From NCBI RefSeq assembly GCF_013299185.1, contig NZ_JAAFKG010000035.1, positions 19,126-83,125 of the forward strand: a stretch of 64,000 nt of DNA, read 5' to 3'. The DNA comes from Microcoleus sp. bin48.metabat.b7b8b9.023. Its GTDB lineage: Bacteria > Cyanobacteriota > Cyanobacteriia > Cyanobacteriales > Microcoleaceae. Of this stretch, positions 34,866 through 43,339 are shown piece after piece. Position 1 is the stretch's first letter. The number at the start of each line of letters is the position of its first letter. The notes beneath the pieces were generated by a model. It saw nothing but the letters and a program-made list of their open reading frames with translations, searched no databases and was not told where the DNA came from. A program made the translations under genes and the position numbers.

Positions 34866-35213
34866 TTATATTTTTTCCATACACTGCGCTGCAATTTGCA
34901 CGCGAAAAGTTATTCCAGATAGTCTAGGCTGCCATCCGAGTTGCATCGCTTGCCGTATCCATTGTGCTACATCAGAGGGTGTTACTGGTTTCACTTCTTG
35001 TTTTCTTACCACACATTGAGGATGGGGTCGATCGGTGATAACAACTAAAACGGAACCCAGTTTTGCGACACCATCTACTGCAACATGAAGATTTCCGCCA
35101 TGAAAGCATTCTTGTGTATAAGTAGGTTGTCTGCGGATGAGCCAGATGAAAGGTTCCCCATCAACAATGATTTTTCTTGTTCCTTTTTTCGGTATTGACA
35201 TAATTTGTTTCAA
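34866..35213 (-). CDS. Conserved hypothetical protein (115 aa)
   Basis: The 115-residue protein starts with MKQIMSIPKKGTRKIIVDGE, then FIWLIRRQPTYTQE, HVAVDGVAKLGSVLVVITDR, QEVKPVTPSDVAQWIRQAMQ and ends LGWQPRLSGITFRVQI. The pattern of a short domain that begins KKGTRKI-V and ends with an exposed aromatic strand recurs in cyanobacteria and myxobacteria but has no named function that I know. It stands 122 bp upstream of the previous small gene on the same strand. Confidence 0.6.
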   Translation of the reverse strand: MKQIMSIPKKGTRKIIVDGEPFIWLIRRQPTYTQECFHGGNLHVAVDGVAKLGSVLVVITDRPHPQCVVRKQEVKPVTPSDVAQWIRQAMQLGWQPRLSGITFRVQIAAQCMEKI

Positions 35214-35490
35214 GTGAAATATTTCAGCATTTTTAATAATAGTTGAGAAATTGGATTTATAACTAAAAATATAGGTTTTGTTACAGAGTTTTTGCTACTA
35301 ACCCGGCTTCTCTGACAGGCGCAAAATCTCAGTTTCAAGCAACCTTAATCATGATATTAAACTGTGATTTCTAACTCTTTTCGGTCATATGAAAAAGCGG
35401 TAATGTTTGTCCGGTCATTGCTTGCTGCTCAATGTCGTACTGCTTGGCATGGGCATATCATATCATGTCCGATCGATTACCAGCGATCGA
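35214..35490. other. Intergenic, no gene seen
   Basis: A/T-rich DNA before the palindrome array. A short frame at 35364 continues into the repeats and is not credible. At 35461 the sequence CATATCATATCATGTCCG resembles the left end of the MITE at 52057-52158, but no second end was found. Confidence 0.45.
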
Positions 35491-35985
35491 GACGGTTTGT
35501 AGTGTGGACTTTAGTCCGCAAAAACTTGCCGGTTTGTAGTGTGGACTTTAGTCCGCAAAAACTTGCCGGTTTGTAGTGTGGACTTTAGTCCGCAAAAACC
35601 TGCCGGTTTGTAGTGTGGACTTTAGTCCGCAAAAACCTGCCGGTTTGTAGTGTGGACTTTAGTCAGCAAAAACTTGCCGGTTTGTAGTGTGGACTTTAGT
35701 CCGCAAAAACCTGCCGGTTTGTAGTGTGGACTTTAGTCCGCAAAATACGGAGAACCGAGACGGTTTGTAGTGTGAACTTCAGTCCAAAAAAACCTGCGGA
35801 CTAAAGTCCGCACTACGAACTTGAAAAAACCTGCGAACTAAAGTCCGCACTACGAACTTGATGATGTCCGCAAAATACGGAGAACCGAGACGGTTTGTAG
35901 TGTGAACTTCAGTCCAAAAAAACCTGCGGACTAAAGTCCGCACTACGAACTTGCGGACTTTAGTCCGCACTACGAACTTGATAAT
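35491..35985. repeat. Array of palindromic GTAGTGTGGACTTTAGTCCG units
   Basis: The first part (35493-35745) has seven tandem units of 37 bp (CGGTTTGTAGTGTGGACTTT, AGTCCGCAAAAACTTGC). The second part is a duplicated ~125-bp block (35745-35862 and 35871-35965) with both orientations, containing GCGGACTAAAGTCCGCACTA. It ends 8 bp before the stop of the 852-residue gene. Strong hairpins are expected. Confidence 0.92.
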
Positions 35986-35992
35986 GGTTATT

Positions 35993-38551
35993 TTAGTTAC
36001 CAACGATCGCATACCACAAACTCACCATCAGGCACAAACTCGCTAAATGCTGAGGAATCAAAGATTTAATCGATCGCTTGGCAATTTTCTGAGTCACAAA
36101 TATCGTCACAAACAATGACACAATTAAAGTGAAACCTTGCAAGAAACTAATCACCGCCGGATCTCCCACAAAACTCGGCAAATCATCTCTAATTTGTCCG
36201 AAAGTCGCAAAAGCTACGGGAATCACTCGCCCGCCTTCCTGCAAACCCAATCGCCAATAGTGAGCCAAACTACCGCCCCAAACTAGAGGTAGATATCCGT
36301 AGGCGAGACAGACAAATGAAAGCGGTTTAGTAATTTTAAATGGGAGAGTTTCTGCTTTTCCCAATTGGTAAATTGCTTGCATGACTGCATAGGCAGCTAA
36401 CGGAATCATCGGCGGGATAATTAACACCGCAATCGACAGTCCTAAATGAGGCAAAAATTGTTCTAAATTGATGCCCAGCCCCAACAAACTATTTATTTCC
36501 GGCAAGCGGTGGATATAAATTCCGCCTAATAAGAGAAATAATAGTGCAACTTCATAACCGTGGGGAACGTGGGTAGTCCACAATTCAATGCCGGGAGGGC
36601 GCAGATTTAATTCTACCGATCGATGGGGACAAGCTTTTAAGCAAGTCATGCACAACACGCAATCTTTATTATCGGTTAATTGGGCGGGATGGGAATAAAC
36701 CGGACATCCATTAGTAGTTAATCCTTCCCCAAAACCTTTGCCTCCTTTGTAGCAATGGTAGGTGCTGCATTCCGCCGCGCAGGTTCCTTGTTGGGCGCGC
36801 AGTTCGATAATTGAGAGTTTAGCAAATAATCCATTCATGCCGCCGATCGGGCATAAATAACGACACCAAAACCGCCTCTCGAATATCAGCGAAAAAATTA
36901 CCGCGCCCGCCGTAATTAGCAATAACAAACAACTGGATAAATAGGCGGTATTTTCTAAATCCCACAACTCTTCCCACAGAAATATCAAAGTAAACATTCC
37001 GAAGAGAAACCATCCGCCCCATTTTTCGGCTAATTGGCGCGGCCATTTATTGAGAGTGCGCGGGAAAATTTTCAGCGATAGTTTTTGGACGATTTCTCCA
37101 TAAATCATAAAGGGACAAAAAGCGCACCACAATCGCCCGATGATCGGGAATAATAATAAAATTAACGGCCACCACCAAGCCCAAAAGATATTTAGGGCAA
37201 AATTATGCTGTCGATCTTGGGGAGCAACAAACAGGATAGTTACCACTAATGCAAATACCCAAGTGGTAAACCAATAATTTACGCGATCGGGATACCAATC
37301 GCTCCGTAAAAATTGCCGGAATTTGGGATATATCTTGAATAAATTGAGTCGAAATTTTTGTTGCTTTGCCGCCTGCGCCCAAAAGACTTCTTCTGTTAAT
37401 ACCTGACTCCCCTGTGCTTGAACTAAAGCGCGATCGACCATTCCCTGCAATTCCTGCAAGTTTCCCGGAAAATCGTAGGCTTGCAAGCGGCGAATTGCTT
37501 CCGGCGTAATTTGGGGCTTGACTAATTTCTTTTGGCGACAAAAGATGTTGAGATAATAGTTGACTTGTGCTTCTAAATCTTCTTTACGCACCCGCAGTGA
37601 CGGTACTTTAATCTTGTGTTGCGTCAGCTTATCTAGCTGGGGTTGGACGATTTCTGAGATTAAAATTATTCGAGCATTGCTAGAACGCGGTTGCGGTGGT
37701 ATTTGTCCTTCTTTGACAACTGGTGTATAGGTTCCTTGGGTTAATAGTTGCTGAATCTGCGGACATAATTGAGCGGGTAATTCTTGAACGTCATTTAAAA
37801 TTAACGTCCCTTCTCCCAACCATTCCAACAGCCCAGGTTTACCGCCCAAACGCCCGAATAATTCTGCTCCATTGCTCTGAAGCAAGGCACTTTTGATCTG
37901 AATAATTGGCTCGCTGCGGCGACTTGAACCGAAATGAATTAAAGCAGCTAAATTATCCTTTTGTAAGCCAGGTTCGCCAGAGATTAAAACCGATCGCTCG
38001 TCACTCGATGCAGCCCGAATTTGTTGCCGCAATTTTACCGCATAACGGCTATTCCCAATTACTCCCCGTTTCGCCCGCGGTACTAGATAGCTGCGAAGGG
38101 CATTTTGACGCTCTCTTTCATAGGCGATTTCTGCTTCTAGCTGCTCTAATTTCGCGGCCAAGCGTTGAGCGTAGGCTTCGGTGATGCGTGGATATCTTTG
38201 TAGCAAACTGCGCCAGCGATCGGCACTAATGACCCAAAATTGACATTCTGTACGAGTAATAATTCTACTATCTGCCGGTTGCGATCGCTGGAGTGCCGAT
38301 AAATTGACGATCGCCCCCGGTAACAAACTACTCCCCCACATTAAACCCGGTTGTTTGCGGCGGTAGCGATCGGCTTGTCCTTTTTCTAGGATGTAGAGAT
38401 TGGTGACTGGTGTATCTTCGATTACCACTCGAAATCCCGGCGGAAAAGTTGAGATTTCCATTTCCAGCGCGATCGCCTGTAAAATATCGCGGGATAATAT
38501 GCCTAATTCCGTGTTCTCTTCGATCCAGTTAACTAATGTTTCGGTAGACAT
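35993..38551 (-). CDS. Cyclic-nucleotide-sensor / NtrC-like AAA+ / membrane polyferredoxin fusion protein
   Basis: The 852-residue protein joins three parts. Residues 1-135 form a cNMP-binding domain (FPPGFRVVIEDTPVTNLYIL). Residues about 165-395 resemble an NtrC-type AAA+ domain, but the P-loop reads GEPGLQKDN instead of GExGTGKE and Walker B reads LILNDVQELP instead of LFLDE; no GAFTGA loop is seen. From about 430 on there are several membrane helices and Fe-S motifs of NapH/NosR/CcoG type: FCPF, CRYLCPIGG, CAAECSTYHC and CVLCMTCLKACPH. No DNA-binding domain is present. I infer a membrane redox protein controlled by an ATP- or nucleotide-sensing platform. Such a fusion is unusual. Confidence 0.85.
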   Translation of the reverse strand: MSTETLVNWIEENTELGILSRDILQAIALEMEISTFPPGFRVVIEDTPVTNLYILEKGQADRYRRKQPGLMWGSSLLPGAIVNLSALQRSQPADSRIITRTECQFWVISADRWRSLLQRYPRITEAYAQRLAAKLEQLEAEIAYERERQNALRSYLVPRAKRGVIGNSRYAVKLRQQIRAASSDERSVLISGEPGLQKDNLAALIHFGSSRRSEPIIQIKSALLQSNGAELFGRLGGKPGLLEWLGEGTLILNDVQELPAQLCPQIQQLLTQGTYTPVVKEGQIPPQPRSSNARIILISEIVQPQLDKLTQHKIKVPSLRVRKEDLEAQVNYYLNIFCRQKKLVKPQITPEAIRRLQAYDFPGNLQELQGMVDRALVQAQGSQVLTEEVFWAQAAKQQKFRLNLFKIYPKFRQFLRSDWYPDRVNYWFTTWVFALVVTILFVAPQDRQHNFALNIFWAWWWPLILLLFPIIGRLWCAFCPFMIYGEIVQKLSLKIFPRTLNKWPRQLAEKWGGWFLFGMFTLIFLWEELWDLENTAYLSSCLLLLITAGAVIFSLIFERRFWCRYLCPIGGMNGLFAKLSIIELRAQQGTCAAECSTYHCYKGGKGFGEGLTTNGCPVYSHPAQLTDNKDCVLCMTCLKACPHRSVELNLRPPGIELWTTHVPHGYEVALLFLLLGGIYIHRLPEINSLLGLGINLEQFLPHLGLSIAVLIIPPMIPLAAYAVMQAIYQLGKAETLPFKITKPLSFVCLAYGYLPLVWGGSLAHYWRLGLQEGGRVIPVAFATFGQIRDDLPSFVGDPAVISFLQGFTLIVSLFVTIFVTQKIAKRSIKSLIPQHLASLCLMVSLWYAIVGN

Positions 38552-38675
38552 CGCTTAGCGCCGGCGAAAGCCGAATCGTGGTAGTTGGTGCAGGATATAT
38601 CATTGTGCTACATCAATCAATATTAACTGCTGGAACTAGCCTTTTGAGTTTTAGTGTGGTGTTAATTTTCTCTTT

Positions 38676-38935
38676 TCAGCATAGGCGATCGACACTCCCG
38701 GTTCTAATATATTTTTTCTGCACATCCTCGGGCAATCTACACGTGAAAAACTTTTTCCAGTCGCTGAGCCTGCTATCCTCAAACAATCTCGCAAACTCGA
38801 CTTGCTTCAGCAATATTTTAATAATTCGCCAAGATTCCCCAGAATCATTTCGATCGCAAAAACGCGCCAAAGTCAAGCGTTGCAAGTTCGATCAAAGGCG
38901 GTAAATCATCCACCGGTAAAGCTGTTGTTTGTAGT
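38676..38935 (-). pseudogene. Possible remnant of an unidentified gene, frameshifted
   Basis: Reading downward, one frame at about 38935-38857 gives ALPVDDLPPLIELATLDFGA. After a shift near 38856 another frame gives ESWRIIKILLKQVEFARLFE, then DSRLSDWKKFFTCRLPEDVQ. Both look like real protein sequence and would join well, so a decayed gene is likely, but I recognise no family. The upstream part would have been cut by the IS605-type insertion at 38959. Confidence 0.35.
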
Positions 38936-38958
38936 TCTATCTAAGTTATCAGAAATTT

Positions 38959-39295
38959 GGGTTTAAAACCCCGTCCTTCCCTCGACGGCTTTCTGCTATA
39001 GTATTCGTAGGTTGCTGACCGTGAGAACGTGAGGAAACAGGTTGAACGTCCTACTCCGGGATCTCAAAATCTTTAACCGTCAATGGTAAAAACCAAATCC
39101 ACACGGTAAGAGCAAATAAAAATCAAATAGCGTGGGACACACGCGAATTTACGCTTGGGGAGTAGTCCGTAAGAGTTCTTGCTGTAAAAGGCGTAGTCGG
39201 ACTAGACATGAAACTGTAAGACCAAAACTGACATTGTTGGTAGAGGCACGATTCAGCCCAAGAATCCTCGTACCTTGATAGTCGAGGAGTGTCAA
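38959..39295 (+). mobile_element. IS200/IS605-type deletion derivative retaining the right-end RNA region
   Basis: The left end reads GGGTTTAAAACCCCGTCCTT (38959), then CGACGGCTTTC. The right end reads CAGCCCAAGAATCCTCGTAC to GAGGAGTGTCAA (39295). No tnpB coding is left. The inner 240 bases (AGCGTGGGACACACGCG, GGGGAGTAGTCCGTAAGAG, GTAGTCGGACTAGAC, ACTGTAAGACCAAAACTGAC) match the conserved region downstream of tnpB in such elements as I remember it, where the omega (guide) RNA is encoded. It lies 38 bp upstream of the sulfite-oxidase-like gene. Confidence 0.7.
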
Positions 39296-39333
39296 ACTGA
39301 GGATTGCAGTCATTTACTGTAGAGCTTGAATAA

Positions 39334-39933
39334 ATGCAGGGCAAATTTTTTCGCAAGCCAGAATCAGATAACAGCGATCGCGTCCCCCCGGGTCAATACC
39401 TCGCCAACGGCTTTCCCGTTTTGACTTACGGCGATACACCCTCCGTCAGCATTGAGACTTGGGAATTTAAAGTCTGGGGATTGGCAAAACCAAAAACCTT
39501 CACTTGGTCAGACTTCCAGGCCATGCCCCAAAGTAACTTTACTGCGGATTTTCACTGCGTCACCCGCTGGTCAAAACTAGACGTGCAGTGGACGGGAGTC
39601 AAAGTCACGGATTTTATGAACAGCATAGAAATCGATCCTAAAGCCCTCCACGTCCTGGAACACTGCTACGGCGACTACACTACTAATATTGCGATCGCCG
39701 ACTTCCTCCGAGAAGAAAACTTTTTCGCCCACACCGTCTTCGGCGAACCGCTATCCCCCGATCACGGCGGCCCGATGCGGCTGGTAGTTCCGCACCTCTA
39801 CGCCTGGAAAAGCGCGAAATGGATTAACGGCTTGGAGTTTACAGAAACCGAACAACTCGGTTTTTGGGAACGCAACGGCTACCACCGGAGGGGCGAACCT
39901 TGGGCTGAGGAACGCTACAGCGGTCTTTTTTGA
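39334..39933 (+). CDS. Sulfite oxidase-like molybdopterin oxidoreductase
   Basis: The 199-residue protein is a single molybdopterin-binding domain of the sulfite oxidase fold. It shows FPVLTYGDTPSVSIETWEFK, then DFHCVTRWSKLDVQWTGV (the cysteine at about residue 71 would bind molybdenum), LEHCYGDYTTNIAIADFL, and DHGGPMRLVVPHLYAWKSAK. This matches YuiH/MsrP-like cyanobacterial proteins that lack the dimerisation and haem domains. Substrate unknown. There is no signal peptide. The start ATG at 39334 lies shortly downstream of an IS605-type remnant, with only a weak ribosome site (TAGAGC), so its native promoter may be replaced. Confidence 0.88.
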   Translation: MQGKFFRKPESDNSDRVPPGQYLANGFPVLTYGDTPSVSIETWEFKVWGLAKPKTFTWSDFQAMPQSNFTADFHCVTRWSKLDVQWTGVKVTDFMNSIEIDPKALHVLEHCYGDYTTNIAIADFLREENFFAHTVFGEPLSPDHGGPMRLVVPHLYAWKSAKWINGLEFTETEQLGFWERNGYHRRGEPWAEERYSGLF

Positions 39934-40225
39934 TGCGATCTGACGATCGATCGCGAATATGGCTTGCCAAGCGCATCTATATATGGTATTTTCTGATGGA
40001 AATCTGCTTTTTGGCAATTTTCAAAGCAGAAAGCCCCTCTCGATCGCATCTTTGGGATCTGTCACGGTGCGGGTTCTCTGTAGTTCAACCACAAGACCTA
40101 AGCCCAACGATGGCACTTTGTCAGTAATTTACCCGAGCGATCGACTACTTTAATTCCCATACGCAAGTCCCAAACAACAAATATTCCTAGTTTCTGGATT
40201 AATAGAAAACTTTTATCGGGAAATT
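39934..40225. other. Intergenic, no gene seen
   Basis: A frame at 39959-40153 (starting MACQAHLYMVFSDGNLLFGN) looks accidental. No repeat or RNA is recognised before the IS605-type element. Confidence 0.4.
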
Positions 40226-40778
40226 GGGTTTAAAACCCTGTCCTTTTAGGAGGGCTTTAATTTCTTAAATCCATTCCTAAAAATCCCAACCTTGTTTGTA
40301 TTTGTACTATGGTAGAACAGTCAGGTTTAAACTCGCAATGCTAAGAGTGAAACAGTTAAGAGACACTTTTCGGCATAAATTGTTGGACACAGAGCAGCGA
40401 AAACTCGCTATACAGCTAGAGAATCAATGCGTTCTCTTTACCAGAAAACAAATAATTTAGTTCATTTGTTAAGTAGGGTAGGGCATACCCAAACTCTAGG
40501 TTCATATCCTAGTACGCTTTTGGAGATATAGCGGTTATTAGAAAGATTCGCGGACGTTGTTGGGATGCGAGCCCTCTTAGTTTAATGGTTATGTAAGCTG
40601 TCAGTTATACCTCATCTTTTTGAGAAAGGCTATAGACCCTCTGGGGTGGTTGTGAGTTAAGCTCGTCAATTGGTACTTTTGTACGGTTGAAAGGTTTAAG
40701 AATTGCCGTAAGGACATAGCGCTTAAAGGTCAGTCGATGAATTAAGAATCCCCACGCCTGAAGGCCCGGGAGTGTCAA
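40226..40778 (+). mobile_element. Composite IS200/IS605-type remnant carrying a foreign leader
   Basis: The left end GGGTTTAAAACCCTGTCCTT (40226) and right end AGAATCCCCACGCCTGAAGG to GGGAGTGTCAA (40778) match the other two elements in the window. The inside is mixed: a short frame starting MLRVKQLRDTFRHK (40341-40460) of unknown origin, then an 88-bp leader shared with a Rieske gene fragment at 47.8 kb (40549-40635), then a right-end segment (GTACGGTTGAAAGGTTTAAG). It is not autonomous. Confidence 0.6.
40549..40635 (+). repeat. 87-bp leader repeat, copy A
   Basis: TTCGCGGACGTTGTTGGGAT to CTCATCTTTTTGAGAAAGGC is about 90 per cent identical to 47797-47885. At 47.8 kb it directly precedes the start of a Rieske-oxygenase gene fragment. 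Here it is cut off from any such gene. Confidence 0.8.
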
Positions 40779-41253
40779 AACTGTTAGATTCCCACACAGT
40801 TACCCTGCCCAAAAACAGGTACCGTCCCACGTGCACGAGCGTCAGGGTAGAAGCCAAAATTTTCTACCCTAGCTCAAGCTCCCAGATGCAATCCTGCAAC
40901 TAAATCTAAAATCTAAAATCTAAAATAGACTGACAGTGTTTGTACCTAAGTGTTTGCTGTTAAGGATTTAGAATTGCAATAAAATTTAAAATTAGGATAA
41001 ACCCACCGAAATCTATGTTGCGGGTTAGCGCTCGCATGACCGCGATTGCAAGGTTTACAGCCCTAATTTTTATAATTTTTGGTGTGTATTTTTAGAGAGC
41101 GATCGCCCGTTTACCGATCGGCTCGACAGCATTTATAAAGATCTTGTAAAGGCTTCATAAAGAGTTGGTCAAAATTCACAGAAAGTGAGAAAAAAAACAC
41201 GAACTATCACATAATGAAATTATTAATATCTTGCAACAACAAGGAATCAGGTC
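40779..41253. promoter_or_regulatory. Upstream region of the PEP-CTERM gene
   Basis: This 475-bp stretch contains no gene. A C-rich part (40790-40870) could fold with itself (TACCCTGCCC, GGGTAG). The part next to the gene (41150-41253) has TTGCAACAACAAGGAATCAG ahead of the start, with AAGGA as ribosome site. No operator could be named. Confidence 0.45.
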
Positions 41254-41940
41254 ATGAATACCAAACTCTTATCTGCCGTAACAGCTACCGCAGCCGCCAC
41301 CGCTTTATTAGGGGCAGGATCTCCAGCCCAAGCCTTCTCCTTTGGTACCAACGGTATCACCTTCGCCAACAATACAGATGTCATGTTTAACTTCAAAGAG
41401 TCTCACGGTGGCTACACTTCCTCTTTGGGAATTTACAGCGTGAAGGACTCGGTGACATCTCTAGTTAGCACGCTGTTTTCGGAAACTAAATCCTCTGACA
41501 ATGGCGGCGAGAACGAATGGAAAGGATCTCTGGGCAATACAGTCTTGGGTTCGGGAACAGCAGTATTCACATTCCTAGCAAATCAAGTTTACACTTTGGG
41601 ACTCAACAGCGGCGATGGCGGCACTGTCTACTCGACCTCGACCTTGAACGCTGGCACCCAACAAGCCGTGTTTGGCGGATCCTCCTTGTGGACAGCGCTC
41701 AGCAGAGAAACAACCAACACTTTCCAAGCTGCCGGAAGCTATACAAATGGAACAGCTTCTCTGTCTAACGGAGGCACCCTGATCTCCTTTGACGATCGCG
41801 GTAACGCTAACGACACAGACTTCCAAGACTTCACCGTCAGCGCAGAAGCAGTTCCCGAACCGATTACAATGACTGGTTTGGCTCTTGGTTTGGGTGGCTT
41901 GGTTGCAGCCCGCCGCCGCCGCGCTAGCAAGACAGTTTGA
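41254..41940 (+). CDS. PEP-CTERM sorting-domain exported protein
   Basis: The 228-residue protein has a signal peptide (first 27 residues, ending SPAQA) and a C-terminal sorting tag: VPEPITMTGLALGLGGLVAA followed by RRRRASK (residues 203-226). This tripartite PEP-CTERM signal is read by exosortase in the inner membrane and is common on cyanobacterial surface or extracellular proteins (family knowledge). The mature part is Gly/Ser/Thr-rich with no cysteine or catalytic pattern, possibly a matrix or envelope component. Ribosome site AAGGA lies 10 bp upstream of the ATG. Confidence 0.92.
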   Translation: MNTKLLSAVTATAAATALLGAGSPAQAFSFGTNGITFANNTDVMFNFKESHGGYTSSLGIYSVKDSVTSLVSTLFSETKSSDNGGENEWKGSLGNTVLGSGTAVFTFLANQVYTLGLNSGDGGTVYSTSTLNAGTQQAVFGGSSLWTALSRETTNTFQAAGSYTNGTASLSNGGTLISFDDRGNANDTDFQDFTVSAEAVPEPITMTGLALGLGGLVAARRRRASKTV

Positions 41941-42053
41941 TAATTTTTTGAAACGGAACGATCTGTTCAATTACGTTTGACAAAAAAAATAGGATGTGCA
42001 GGCGCGCTGGGAAATCGGCTCGCCTTTTGCTTGATTTAAGAAGTTAGTTGTCA

Positions 42054-42085
42054 GTTGACAGTTGACAGTTGACAGTTGACAGTTG
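42054..42085. repeat. TTGACAG heptamer array next to IS630
   Basis: Four copies of TTGACAG lie directly before the TA at which the IS630 element is inserted. Confidence 0.9.
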
Positions 42086-42090
42086 TCATA

Positions 42091-43246
42091 CCAATTTCAT
42101 AAAGTAGTACTACAGTTAATAGAAGTCAGTTTTATAATTGAGTACCCAAATAGAGGTCAGAAAAATGTCAGGAGTTTTCAAGCTCGATATTACGGAGACG
42201 GCAGCATAACTCAAAACTCTTCTGTGCCAAGAGAAAGATGCTGTACGGCATCAAAAACTGCAAGTTCTTTATTGGCTTAAAACCAAGACAGCAGACAGTG
42301 TGTTGTCTGCTGCTGTGCGCGTCGGTAAACATCGTACCACCATACAAAGATGGTTGTCTAGCTACCGTTCAGGAGGAATAGAAGAACTATTATGCCAGAA
42401 ACCTCGTTCGGGACGACCCAGAATAATGACTCCAGAAACAGTAAAAAAATTATCGGAGGAATTGAGCCAAAATGAAGGATTCAGTAGCTACAAAGAAGCA
42501 CATCAATGGTTGACACTATGCTGTGATGTAGAGGTAGCATATCGAACAGTACATCAATGGGTAAGATATCGTCTTAAAGGAAAGTTACGCATTTCCACGT
42601 CCGGTTAGCGAAAAGCAGAAACCAGGTGCAGTAGAAGAGTTTAAAAAAAAAACTGCCATCCTCAATAAAAGCCAGTCTAAGTCAGAGTGAGAGCTTTTTA
42701 AAACAATGGAAAAAAGTGCGATATTGGAGTCAAGATGAAAGTCGGATGGGGTTGCATACGATGAGCGAGAAGAAAGTTAACAGGTAAAGGAATAAAGCCC
42801 CAAGGAAAAGTGCAGTGGGACTTTACTTATTTGTGGCTGTATGGCGCCGTAGAACCGCTAACTGGATGCAGTTTTTTTTATGAGTTTACGCATTTAGATA
42901 CAGTGTGTTTTCAGAAATTCTTAGAACTATTTGCTAGTGAGTACCCCGAGGATTTACATATAGTTCAACTAGATAATGGAGGATTCCATAACTCTTTAAA
43001 TCTCAGCATACCAGAAAATGTTATTTTACTGTTTCAGCCCGCATACAGTCCGGAAGTAAACCCAATAGAAAGACTGTGGGGATATGTCAAAGAACAATTG
43101 AAATGGTTGAGATTCGATTGCATAGAAGAGTTGAGAGAAGCGGTGCAAAAAGAATTAACAAAGTTGACCTCCCAAGTGATTACTTCTTTGACGGGGTGGG
43201 AATTTATTTTAGATGCTCTATCTGTAGCAGGACTTTAGGAAATTGG
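42091..43246 (+). mobile_element. IS630 family insertion sequence, defective
   Basis: The 1156-bp element has terminal inverted repeats CCAATTTCATAAAGTAGTAC (left) and CCAATTTCCTAAAGTCCTGC (right, reverse complement) and is flanked by TA on both sides, the IS630 target duplication. The transposase inside is broken by a stop and frameshifts. Confidence 0.9.
42165..43238 (+). pseudogene. IS630 transposase, inactivated
   Basis: The frame starts MSGVFKLDITETAA and meets a TAA at 42207, then continues KTLLCQEKDAVRHQKLQVLY with the helix-turn-helix region ADSVLSAAVRVGKHRTTIQRW up to about 42608. After a damaged middle part (at least one frameshift) the catalytic half appears at 42810-43238. It includes VQLDNGGFHNS and the AYSPEVNPIERLWGYVKEQL motif, where D and E of the DDE triad are seen; the first D is in MQWDF. 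It would not give an active enzyme without repair. Confidence 0.88.
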
Positions 43247-43255
43247 TATCAGTAG

Positions 43256-43303
43256 TTATTAGTTATTAGTCATTCGTCATTAGTTATTAGTTATTAGTTA
43301 GGG
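43256..43303. repeat. TTAGTTA-type heptamer array
   Basis: About six copies of TTAGTTA and variants (TTAGTCA, TTCGTCA) lie between the IS630 element and the ISKra4/IS4 region. Confidence 0.85.
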
Positions 43304-43339
43304 CTTGCTGAATAAAAGTAGAAAGCTTACCAGATAAGG

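Noticed and set aside
35491..35745. Seven regular 37-bp units could suggest a CRISPR array
   Set aside because: The units are directly adjacent with no variable spacers, and each is an imperfect palindrome. There are no cas genes.
39959..40153. Open frame after the sulfite-oxidase-like gene
   Set aside because: No ribosome site, no recognisable pattern; alternative frames of the same stretch are also open by chance.
40487..40520. CTAGG-TTCATAT-CCTAG looks like a tRNA T-arm
   Set aside because: No acceptor, D or anticodon arms could be placed around it. It may be chance or a remnant of a tRNA, but there is not enough for a feature.
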